Made by a program: the position numbers and the translations under genes. The notes under the pieces are model-generated. The model worked only from the letters and a program-made list of their open reading frames with translations. It ran no database searches and had not been told where the DNA came from. Shown one piece after another: positions 1 through 7,963 of a stretch of 64,000 nucleotides of DNA (positions are counted from its first letter, which is position 1; each line of letters begins with the position of its first letter). Source of the stretch: RH-AL1 sp965277735 (GTDB lineage Bacteria; Pseudomonadota; Alphaproteobacteria; Rhizobiales; Beijerinckiaceae); contig CBDIDO010000003.1 of assembly GCA_965277735.1 (NCBI GenBank), positions 310,001 through 374,000 on the forward strand. Reading direction: 5' to 3'.

Positions 1-2
1 CG

Positions 3-437
3 AACGATGTCGCGCGCTTCGACGTTGCCGAGTTCGCACGTGACCTGGTGACCGACCTGGTCCGAGGCTCGGGTCGCAACATCAAGCTGCACCTCGATCT
101 CGAGACCGTCGAGATCCCCGTCGAGAAGGCGCCCCCCGTGGCCTTGATCCTGAACGAGCTGATCACGAACACGCTCAAGCATGCCTTTCCCGACGACAGA
201 GCGGGTCGCTTGTCGATCACGGTGACGCCGAGCGGCAATTATTTCGGCATCAAGATCGCCGACGACGGCGTGGGCATGCCTGTCGAGGTGATGGCGAAGC
301 GCTCGTTCGGGAAGCGCCTGACGGAATCGCTGGCGCGGCAGCTCAATGCGAGCATCGCCTGGTCGTCGAACGACCCCGGCACGATCGTCAACATCCGGGT
401 GCCGCTCGTACCCGTCGGCGGATCGGTGGACGCATGA
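3..437 (+). CDS. Sensor histidine kinase, C-terminal part (truncated by window edge)
   Basis: The reading frame is open from the first bases of the window, so the 5' end lies outside. What is seen is the ATP-binding (HATPase_c) domain: an N-box-like ELITNTLKHAFP segment and a G1-box-like DDGVGMP segment. The N-box form with KHAFP is typical of HWE/HisKA_2 kinases rather than classical HisKA kinases. The sensing and phosphoacceptor parts are not in view, so the signal is unknown. The stop codon overlaps the start of the next gene (ATGA at 434-437), a sign of translational coupling with the response regulator. Family assignment is fairly sure; the HWE subtype is inferred. Confidence 0.8.
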   Translation, partial: NDVARFDVAEFARDLVTDLVRGSGRNIKLHLDLETVEIPVEKAPPVALILNELITNTLKHAFPDDRAGRLSITVTPSGNYFGIKIADDGVGMPVEVMAKRSFGKRLTESLARQLNASIAWSSNDPGTIVNIRVPLVPVGGSVDA

Positions 438-889
438 TCGAGCCCCTCCGCATCTTCGTCGTCGAGGACGATGCCATCATCCTGATGCAGCTGGAGACGT
501 TGCTCGAGGATGCCGACCATACGATCGTGGGGTCGGCCATCTCGGCCGCGGAGGCGGTGCCGCAGATCCGGTCCTTGCGGCCCGAGGTGGTGCTGCTCGA
601 TCTGCAGCTCAGCGACGGCTCGTCCGGGCTCGACGTCGCCCGCGCTGTTCGCGACCAGGACGACCTGACGATCGTGTTCATCACCGCCAACGCGCGCAAG
701 CTGACCGCCGACATGGAGGGCGCGGCCGCGGTGATCGCCAAGCCGTTCACCGAGCAGACCCTGCAAGGCTCGATGGCCTTCCTCGAGGAATGCGTGCATC
801 GCCCGCCGCCGCTGCTGGACTTGCCGCTCGGCCTGCGCCTCGCGCCGGCCTTCACCGCCCGGCTGGATGGTCTGCGCGGCGCCATGTGA
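434..889 (+). CDS. Single-domain response regulator
   Basis: A 151-residue receiver protein. The acidic pocket is visible (E11, D12, D13), as are the phosphoacceptor D56 in VLLDLQL, the conserved Thr (T84) and Lys (K103, followed by Pro). No DNA-binding or enzymatic output domain follows; the last 30 or so residues are a short proline/leucine-rich tail. Its ATG overlaps the kinase stop codon, so it is almost certainly the partner of that kinase. Stand-alone receivers paired with HWE kinases often act in phosphorelay or general stress circuits in Alphaproteobacteria, but nothing here proves this. It converges on waaA with a 15-bp gap. Confidence 0.88.
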   Translation: MIEPLRIFVVEDDAIILMQLETLLEDADHTIVGSAISAAEAVPQIRSLRPEVVLLDLQLSDGSSGLDVARAVRDQDDLTIVFITANARKLTADMEGAAAVIAKPFTEQTLQGSMAFLEECVHRPPPLLDLPLGLRLAPAFTARLDGLRGAM

Positions 890-904
890 GCTGCGCGCCG
901 AGCG

Positions 905-2209
905 TTACCGGTCGATCAGCATCTGCACGAGCTGCGGCTCGATGGCGCGCATCACGCGGGCGGTGCCCCCGGTCAGCCGCTCGATCGTCTGGGTGGCGTT
1001 GCGCTGCATCAGCCGCAGCTTGGCGCCGTCGTCGAACAGCAGCGACAGCACGCGCACCAGCATCGAGGCGTCCCTGATCGGCGCCGCGCCTTGCGCGTTG
1101 TCGAGCGCGGCGTAGATCGCCGCGAAGGCTTCGACGCTCGTGCCGTGCAGGATGGCGCAGCCGAGCTTGGCGGCCTCGACCGGGCTGTGGCCGCCGCCGG
1201 CGAGCGAGCGGCCGACGAAGGCGATGTCGCTCGCCCGGTAGAACAGGCCGAGCTCGCCGCCGACATCGGCGACATAGAGGCTCTGCAGGCTGCCCTTGGT
1301 GTCGCGCTCGCGCGAGCGCAGCGCCACCGCGAGATCGCGGCGCGAGGCCGCTTCGGCGAGGCTCGCCCCGTCGCGCGGCAGCCGCGGCACCACCACGGTG
1401 ACGAGATCGGGGAAGCGCGGCAGCAGCAGGCGATGCGCCTCGAGGATCAGCGCGTCCTCGTCCGGGTCGGTGAGCGCGGCGACCCAGATCGGGCGGGCGC
1501 CGACGCGGGCGGCGAAGGCGCTCACCGCCTTCGGGTCGGCCGGCGGCGTCGGCACGTCGAACACGAGGTCGCCGACCGTCTGCACCGAGGGTGCGCCGAG
1601 CGCGACGAAGCGCTCGGCGTCGTCGTCGCTGCGCGCCAGGCAGAGGTCGATGCGACGCAGCAGCGACGCGATGAAGCGCGGCATCCGCACGCACTTGGCG
1701 TAGACGCGGTCGGTCAGCCGCGCGTTGACGCAGATCAGCGGCAGGTCGCGGCGCGAGGTCTCGAGGATCACGTTCGGCCACAGCTCGGCGCCGGCCAGCA
1801 GCACCATGTCGGGCTGCCAATGGTCGAGGAAGCGGCTGACATAGGCCGGCACGTCGACCGGCATGTATTGATGGAAGGCACCGCCCGGGAGCTGGCGCTT
1901 CAGCCCGTTGGCGGAGGCGACGGTGCGCGTCGACATCAGCACGTGGAAGCCGCGTGCGCCGAGCCGGTCGACCAGCGGCAGCAGCGTCTGCCCGTCGCCG
2001 AGGCTGGCGGCGTGGATCCACACCAGCCGGCCGAGCGGGCGCGGCAGGCCGGCCACGCCCATCCGCTCGCGCAGGCGGTTGCCGTCCTCCTTGCCCTGCC
2101 GCCGGCGCCAGTGCAGCAGCGCCGGCATCAGCGGTCCGGCACCGCGGCTGCCGAGCCGGTAGAGCGGCAGAAGCAGCGAGACACTGCCGATGTCGCCGGT
2201 AGAGGGCAT
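905..2209 (-). CDS. waaA: 3-deoxy-D-manno-octulosonic acid (KDO) transferase
   Basis: A 434-residue inner-membrane glycosyltransferase that adds KDO to the lipid A precursor. The N-terminus has a hydrophobic stretch (about residues 8-32) before the GT-30 domain. The signature WIHAAS-L-G-D lies at residues 64-72, and the C-terminal nucleotide-binding half carries FVGRSLAGGGHSPVEAA. In characterised WaaA the motif reads S-V-G-E, with the Glu acting as catalytic base; here an Asp (D72) sits there. The ATG overlaps the upstream gene's stop by one base (TGATG), so it is translated as an operon with DUF4170 and cysQ. lpxK, often next in Rhizobiales, is not downstream. Confidence 0.93.
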   Translation of the reverse strand: MPSTGDIGSVSLLLPLYRLGSRGAGPLMPALLHWRRRQGKEDGNRLRERMGVAGLPRPLGRLVWIHAASLGDGQTLLPLVDRLGARGFHVLMSTRTVASANGLKRQLPGGAFHQYMPVDVPAYVSRFLDHWQPDMVLLAGAELWPNVILETSRRDLPLICVNARLTDRVYAKCVRMPRFIASLLRRIDLCLARSDDDAERFVALGAPSVQTVGDLVFDVPTPPADPKAVSAFAARVGARPIWVAALTDPDEDALILEAHRLLLPRFPDLVTVVVPRLPRDGASLAEAASRRDLAVALRSRERDTKGSLQSLYVADVGGELGLFYRASDIAFVGRSLAGGGHSPVEAAKLGCAILHGTSVEAFAAIYAALDNAQGAAPIRDASMLVRVLSLLFDDGAKLRLMQRNATQTIERLTGGTARVMRAIEPQLVQMLIDR

Positions 2210-2439
2210 CAGTTGGCGGGGTCGAGCAGACGGTGCAGGTGGGCGATGAAATAGCGCATGTTGGCGTTGTCGACGCTGGCCTGCGCCTTCGATTTCCAGG
2301 CCGCATGAGCGGCCGAATAGCTCGGGAACACGCCGACGATGTCGAGCGCGGTGAGATCGACGAAGGTCGTGCCCTCGAGATCGTCGAGCTCGCCACCGAA
2401 GACGAGATGCAGGAGCTGCTTTTCGGGTTTTTCGGTCAT
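2209..2439 (-). CDS. DUF4170 domain protein
   Basis: A 76-residue soluble protein. It matches the small DUF4170 family usually encoded between cysQ and waaA in Rhizobiales, including the segment FPSYSAAHAAWKSKAQASVD and a closing RLLDP. Its start overlaps the cysQ stop (ATGA) and its stop overlaps the waaA start, so the three genes are translationally coupled. The biochemical role is unknown; position suggests an accessory role in lipopolysaccharide core or lipid A biosynthesis, which is inference only. Confidence 0.85.
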   Translation of the reverse strand: MTEKPEKQLLHLVFGGELDDLEGTTFVDLTALDIVGVFPSYSAAHAAWKSKAQASVDNANMRYFIAHLHRLLDPAN

Positions 2440-3116
2440 CCTTCTCTCCCGAAGCGGGTGCGCCCGAGCGCCTCGCGCAGCTCGGCGCACAACGCCCGCG
2501 GCGCGGCGGTCAGCACCCCGTGAATGGGATCTGGTCTGTTGTAGCGCACCGGCGCGCCGTCGAGGTCGGCGAGGATGCCGCCGGCTTCCGTCAGTACCAT
2601 GTCGGCGGCGGCGAGGTCCCAGTCGTGCGAATTGCGGGTGGTGAAGCCCGCGTCGTAGACGCCGGACGCCACCTTGGCGATGCGCAGCGCCAGCGAGGCG
2701 ATCTTCGGCTGGAAGGCGAGGTCGATGCCGGCATCGGCGAGCGCGCCGGCCAGCACCTTCGGGCAGGTGATCCGCATGTCGGGCCGCACCTTCGTCTCGT
2801 CGCGCACCGGCAGCGGCTTGCCGTTGAGCGTCGCGCCATGGCCGGCGGCGGCGGCATAGGTCTCGCCGAGCGCCGGCGCGTGCACCACGCCGCAGACGGG
2901 GCGCCCGTCGACGACGAGCGCGATCGCCACCGCCCAATTGGCGTCGCCTTCGGAAAAGCCGCGCGTGCCGTCGATCGGATCGACGATGAAGACCTCGCGC
3001 GCACCGAGCCGGCTCACGTCGTCGACGCTCTCTTCCGACAACCACGCCGCGCCGGGGCGCAGCGGGCGCATCGCGCGCTCGAGCAGCGCGTTCACCTCGA
3101 GATCGGCTTGCGTCAC
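2436..3116 (-). CDS. cysQ: 3'(2'),5'-bisphosphate nucleotidase / inositol monophosphatase family, start codon unclear
   Basis: CysQ removes the 3'-phosphate of PAP, a by-product of sulfate assimilation; the family uses Mg2+. The metal motifs are present: WLSEES, DPIDGTRGF and a C-terminal WDLAAAD. The only standard start codon in frame is GTG at 3116, which begins in the middle of the conserved segment GDGTPVTQAD. The same frame stays open upstream to about 3320 (stop TGA at 3321-3323). It encodes recognisable family sequence (LTRLVAIADEAGRVATGYFRPGN) with no ATG, GTG or TTG. The real protein is therefore about 35-50 residues longer, begins at a rare codon such as CTG at 3257, or the 5' end carries a frameshift. 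Confidence 0.85.
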   Translation of the reverse strand: MTQADLEVNALLERAMRPLRPGAAWLSEESVDDVSRLGAREVFIVDPIDGTRGFSEGDANWAVAIALVVDGRPVCGVVHAPALGETYAAAAGHGATLNGKPLPVRDETKVRPDMRITCPKVLAGALADAGIDLAFQPKIASLALRIAKVASGVYDAGFTTRNSHDWDLAAADMVLTEAGGILADLDGAPVRYNRPDPIHGVLTAAPRALCAELREALGRTRFGREG

Positions 3117-3533
3117 GGGCGTGCCGTCGCCCTTCCACTCGACATCGGCGGCGGTGCGGTTGCCCGGCCGGAAATAGCCGGTGGCGACGCGCCCGGCCTC
3201 GTCGGCGATCGCGACGAGGCGAGTCAGCAGGTCTTGTATGTCGAGCGGGTCTTCCAGGATTTTGCGCGCCGGGTGTCGGATGTTGCGACTGACGCTGCTT
3301 AGCGAGCGAACACGGCGCCTTCAAGCCGGCCAACGGGACCCCGCTGCGCCCATCGCGCAGGGCTTGGCTCATTTGCTCGCATTTTAGCGAAGACGTTGCC
3401 GCCAAGGGAACGATGCGGGCCGAAAAGGCCAGTATAACCGGTGATTTAGGTGGCGTTCACCGTCGCGCTTAGCGATTTGGGGCCGTCGGCTCGGCAGGAT
3501 CGGGACAGTCGATCACGGAGCCCTTCGCGCATC
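3117..3533. other. Region between cysQ and DUF6101
   Basis: The first ~140-200 bases (3117 to about 3320, minus strand) read as the missing N-terminal part of cysQ without a normal start codon. From about 3321 to 3533 I see no gene. This stretch should hold the divergent promoters of the cysQ operon and of the DUF6101 gene. No clear palindrome or riboswitch was found. Confidence 0.5.
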
Positions 3534-4010
3534 ATGAGTGCCCTCGAGACCTTCTCAGTCACCAGCCACGCCATGGACCCGCGCGCCGATGGGGCGGCCC
3601 GGACCATTCATGTCAGCGCGGAGCGCGTGACGATCGAGCGTACGCTGAAGGGCGTGCGGATGAAGCTCGGCGTGCCGGTCTCGGCCTATCGCGGGCTGGT
3701 GCTGGAGGTGCGGCAGCCGACCGGCCATGCCACGCTGACGCTGCATCACGAGGACCGCGAGCTCGACGTGACGCTCGCCAGCGGCGAGGCGATCGCGCTG
3801 GCCCGCAAGGCGCGCGCCTGGAGCCACGTGCTGGGCCAGCCCGTCTCGATCGAAGAGGCCTGCGTCGTGATGGGCGACCCGACCGCGCGCCGCCTGGCGC
3901 CGATCAAGCCGGGCCGTCGCTCGCGCTTCGCTCGCCGCCGCAAGCCGGGCGTCGGCAGCCGCCTCGCCACCACCTTCGCCGACGAGCACGAGATCATCGC
4001 GCGGGACTGA
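3534..4010 (+). CDS. DUF6101 family protein (hypothetical)
   Basis: About 158 residues from the ATG at 3534. An open frame extends further upstream to 3450 but is less protein-like. The core has a PilZ-like beta-rich look: RTLKGVRMKLGVPVSAYRG, then alternating hydrophobic strands. The C-terminus is strongly basic (GRRSRFARRRKPG). I believe it belongs to DUF6101, a family confined to Alphaproteobacteria, but the assignment is from memory of the pattern. No membrane segment or signal peptide is visible. Function unknown. It stands alone, convergent with DUF2853, with a hairpin between the two stop codons. Confidence 0.65.
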   Translation: MSALETFSVTSHAMDPRADGAARTIHVSAERVTIERTLKGVRMKLGVPVSAYRGLVLEVRQPTGHATLTLHHEDRELDVTLASGEAIALARKARAWSHVLGQPVSIEEACVVMGDPTARRLAPIKPGRRSRFARRRKPGVGSRLATTFADEHEIIARD

Positions 4011-4012
4011 GA

Positions 4013-4036
4013 GGAGCGGCGGCTCGCCGCCGCTCC
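4013..4036. terminator. Hairpin between convergent genes
   Basis: Perfect 10-bp inverted repeat GGAGCGGCGG / CCGCCGCTCC around a 4-base loop, directly between the stop codons of the convergent DUF6101 and DUF2853 genes. There is no T-tract on either side, so it may block read-through only weakly, or act with Rho. Confidence 0.5.
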
Positions 4037-4041
4037 GTGGC

Positions 4042-4353
4042 TCAGACCGCGTCGAGCTTCCCGAAATGCTCGGCGAGCAGGTAGTAGAAGGTGAGCCGCG
4101 ACTTCGTGTGGTCGGCCTTCATCGTGGTGCAGACCGCCTTGATCGCGCCGTCGAGATCGCCGCTCTCGAGCTTCAGCTTCTTCTTCAGAAAATTGTCGCG
4201 CACCCGGCCGAGCTCGACGGGGTCGGTGCAGGCGACGTATTTCGCGTCGGGCTTGCTCATCACCAGCTGGTAGGTCTTGGCGAGACGCGCGACGGCGGCC
4301 TCGTCGACGGGCTTCTTCGTGTATTTCTTGATGTCTGCAACATGGTCGGACAT
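4042..4353 (-). CDS. DUF2853 family protein
   Basis: A 103-residue soluble, lysine-rich alpha-helical protein. The start at 4353 is supported by an AGGAG motif 8-9 bases upstream (CGCAGGAGACCTGTCC). The sequence (KKYTKKPVDEAAVARLAKTY, ending KSRLTFYYLLAEHFGKL) fits the DUF2853 family, for which a structure but no function is known. It is divergent from ppk2 and shares about 160 bp of regulatory DNA with it. No catalytic motif can be pointed to. Confidence 0.82.
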   Translation of the reverse strand: MSDHVADIKKYTKKPVDEAAVARLAKTYQLVMSKPDAKYVACTDPVELGRVRDNFLKKKLKLESGDLDGAIKAVCTTMKADHTKSRLTFYYLLAEHFGKLDAV

Positions 4354-4471
4354 GGACAGGTCTCCTGCGCGCGGCGCGTTTCCCAGGCACGATTCGCGCC
4401 CATGACGCGAAGGGAGCATGTCATTCGACCCCCCGGGCGACAACCGGCCGAGTGACCGAGCCTGGGGACGG

Positions 4472-4503
4472 CCATAATTTGTCGAACCCATAATCTGTCG
4501 AAC
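4472..4503 (+). repeat. Tandem 16-bp direct repeat upstream of ppk2
   Basis: Two abutting copies, CCATAATTTGTCGAAC and CCATAATCTGTCGAAC, differ at one base and end 11 bases before the ppk2 start codon. They are AT-rich relative to the surroundings. They overlap the expected core promoter or ribosome-binding region, so they may be a regulator site or simply a recent slippage duplication. Confidence 0.6.
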
Positions 4504-4514
4504 GAGGAGACGAG

Positions 4515-5429
<915 letters not shown>

Positions 5430-5461
5430 CGGCGCCGCGGTCGGCGCCCCATATCGCTCGC

Positions 5462-7963
5462 ATGGCCTCCAACGACGTTTCGCTGCCCCTCGAAGGGCTC
5501 CATTGCGGCTCCTGCGTGCGTCGCACCGAGACGGCGATCGCCGGCGTCGCGGGCGTGGCCTCGGCGACCGTGAACCTCGCGGCGATGCGGGCCGACGTTG
5601 CGATCGCGCCGCGCGCCGACCGCGCCGAGGTCCTGGCCAGGATCGACGCGGCCGTGGCGAAGGTCGGCTACACCGTCGCGGCGCGCCCGATCGAGCTGTC
5701 GATCGAGGGCATGCACTGCGCCTCGTGCGTCGGCCGCGTCGAGCGGGCCCTCGCCGCGGTGCCGGGCGTACGCAGCGCAGCCGTCAACCTCGCCACCAAC
5801 CGCGCGACCGTCGAAGCCGCCGGCTTCGTCGACGCGGCGACCCTTGCCGCCGCGGTCGCGACGACGGGCTACGAGGCCAAGCCGCTCGGCACGGACGAGG
5901 CGCCGCGCCCGCGCGACGAGACGACGCCGCTTCGCCGCGACCTTGTGATCGCCGCGGCCCTGACGCTGCCGGTCTTCGTGCTCGCGATGGGCGGCCATCT
6001 CGTGCCGGCGCTGATGGACATCGCCGATGCGCCGGCGGCGCGCATCCTCTCCTTCGTGCTGACGACCCTCGTGCTCTTCGGCCCCGGCCTGCGGTTCTAC
6101 CGCCATGGCGTACCGGCTCTGCTGCGGCTCGCGCCCGACATGAACTCGCTCGTCGTGCTCGGCGCCACCGCGGCGTGGGGCTATTCGACGATCGCGACCT
6201 TCGCGCCGCGCCTGCTGCCGGCCGGCGCCGACCACGTCTATTTCGAAGCCGCCGCCGTCATCGTCACGCTGATCCTGCTCGGCCGCTGGCTCGAGGCGCG
6301 CGCAAAGGGCCGCGCCGGGGCGGCGATCGAGCGCCTCGTCGGCCTGCGCGCCAAGACGGCGCGGGTCGTCCGCGATGGTTCAGCCATCGACGTGCCGCTC
6401 GACGAGGTGCGCGTCGGCGACCTCGTGCAGGTGCGCCCCGGCGAGACCGTGCCGGTCGACGGTATGGTCAGCGAGGGGAGCTCGCGCGTCGACGAATCCA
6501 TGCTGACCGGCGAGCCGGCGCCGGTGCGCAAGGGGCAGGGCGATGCCGTCACCGGCGGCACGCTCAACACGACGGGTGCCTTCAGCTTCCGCGCCGAGAA
6601 GGTGGGGGCCGAAACCACGCTGGCGTCGATCATCCGCATGGTCGAGGCGGCGCAGGGCGCCAAGCTGCCGATCCAGGCGCTGGTCGACCGCGTCACGCAA
6701 TTCTTCGTGCCGGCGGTCATGGCGATCGCGGCGGCGACCTTCGTCGCGTGGCTTCTGCTCGCCCCGGCGCCGGCGCCCGGGCCCGCGCTGGTGGCGGCGG
6801 TCGCCGTGCTCATCATCGCCTGCCCGTGCGCGATGGGACTGGCGACGCCGGTCTCGATCATGGTCGGCACCGGCCGCGCGGCCGAGCTCGGCGTGCTGTT
6901 CCGCAAGGGCGACGCACTGCAGCGCCTGCGCGAGGCACGCACCATCGCCTTCGACAAGACCGGCACGCTCACCGAGGGCCGGCCGCGCCTCACCGACCTC
7001 GTCGTCGCCGATGGTTTTGCCCACGACGATGTGCTCGCCGCCGTCGCCGCCGTCGAGGCGCGCTCCGAGCATCCGATCGCCACCGCGCTCGTCGCCGCGG
7101 CGCGCGACGCCGGCGTCACGGTCCCCGAGGCGACCAGTTTTTCCGCGCAGCCGGGCCTCGGCGTCGCGGCCGAGGTCGGCGGCCGCGACATCCTCGTCGG
7201 CTCGGCGCGGATGCTCTCCGAACGCGGCATCGACGTTGCGACTCTCGCGGAGGCGGCGGCACGCCTCGCCACGCAGGCGCGGACGCCGCTCTACGCCGCG
7301 ATCGACGGCAAGCTCGCCGCGCTGATCGCCGTTGCCGACCCCGTCCGTACGACGACGCCCGCAGCGATCCGCGCGCTCAAGGCGCAGGGCCTGCGCGTCG
7401 CGATGATCACCGGCGACGGGCGCGCGACGGCCGAGGCGGTGGCGCGCGAGCTCGGGATCGACGAGGTGGTGGCCGAGGTGCTGCCCGACGGCAAGGTCGC
7501 GGCGGTCGAGCAGCTCGGCGCTGGCGTGGCCTTCGTCGGCGATGGCATCAACGATGCGCCGGCGCTGGCCGCGGCCGACGTCGGGCTGGCGATCGGCGGC
7601 GGCACCGACGTCGCGATCGAGAGCGCCGACATCGTGCTGATGTCCGACGATCTCGCCGGCGTCGCGACCGCGGTGGCGCTGTCGCGCGCGACGATCCGCA
7701 ACATCCATCAGAACCTCGGCTGGGCGTTCGGCTACAATGTCGTGCTGATCCCCGTCGCCGCTGGTGCTCTCTACCCTTGGTTCGGCCTCACACTGTCGCC
7801 GATGCTGGCTGCGGGCGCGATGGCGCTGTCGAGCGTCTTCGTCGTCACCAACGCGCTGCGGCTGAAGCGCTTCGCGCCGCCCTCAACGCACGAAAGCGCG
7901 GGTCAGCGACCCGCCGACGCGCTGCGCGCGGCACTAGAGCCCGGTGCGATCAGCGCGTCGTAG
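5462..7963 (+). CDS. copA: Copper-translocating P1B-type ATPase
   Basis: An 833-residue inner-membrane cation pump, probably exporting Cu(I). Two N-terminal heavy-metal-associated domains carry GLHCGSC (residues 12-18) and GMHCASC (83-89). The transmembrane metal site is Cys-Pro-Cys at 454-456. The actuator has a TGE loop in LTGEPAPV, the phosphorylation site is D498 in DKTGTLTEG, and the hinge GDGINDAPAL lies near residue 695. The CPC motif and paired CxxC domains fit the CopA/ActP subgroup. No CueR or CopZ gene is adjacent. The 3' end overlaps the convergent acyltransferase gene by 61 bp. Confidence 0.94.
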   Translation: MASNDVSLPLEGLHCGSCVRRTETAIAGVAGVASATVNLAAMRADVAIAPRADRAEVLARIDAAVAKVGYTVAARPIELSIEGMHCASCVGRVERALAAVPGVRSAAVNLATNRATVEAAGFVDAATLAAAVATTGYEAKPLGTDEAPRPRDETTPLRRDLVIAAALTLPVFVLAMGGHLVPALMDIADAPAARILSFVLTTLVLFGPGLRFYRHGVPALLRLAPDMNSLVVLGATAAWGYSTIATFAPRLLPAGADHVYFEAAAVIVTLILLGRWLEARAKGRAGAAIERLVGLRAKTARVVRDGSAIDVPLDEVRVGDLVQVRPGETVPVDGMVSEGSSRVDESMLTGEPAPVRKGQGDAVTGGTLNTTGAFSFRAEKVGAETTLASIIRMVEAAQGAKLPIQALVDRVTQFFVPAVMAIAAATFVAWLLLAPAPAPGPALVAAVAVLIIACPCAMGLATPVSIMVGTGRAAELGVLFRKGDALQRLREARTIAFDKTGTLTEGRPRLTDLVVADGFAHDDVLAAVAAVEARSEHPIATALVAAARDAGVTVPEATSFSAQPGLGVAAEVGGRDILVGSARMLSERGIDVATLAEAAARLATQARTPLYAAIDGKLAALIAVADPVRTTTPAAIRALKAQGLRVAMITGDGRATAEAVARELGIDEVVAEVLPDGKVAAVEQLGAGVAFVGDGINDAPALAAADVGLAIGGGTDVAIESADIVLMSDDLAGVATAVALSRATIRNIHQNLGWAFGYNVVLIPVAAGALYPWFGLTLSPMLAAGAMALSSVFVVTNALRLKRFAPPSTHESAGQRPADALRAALEPGAISAS

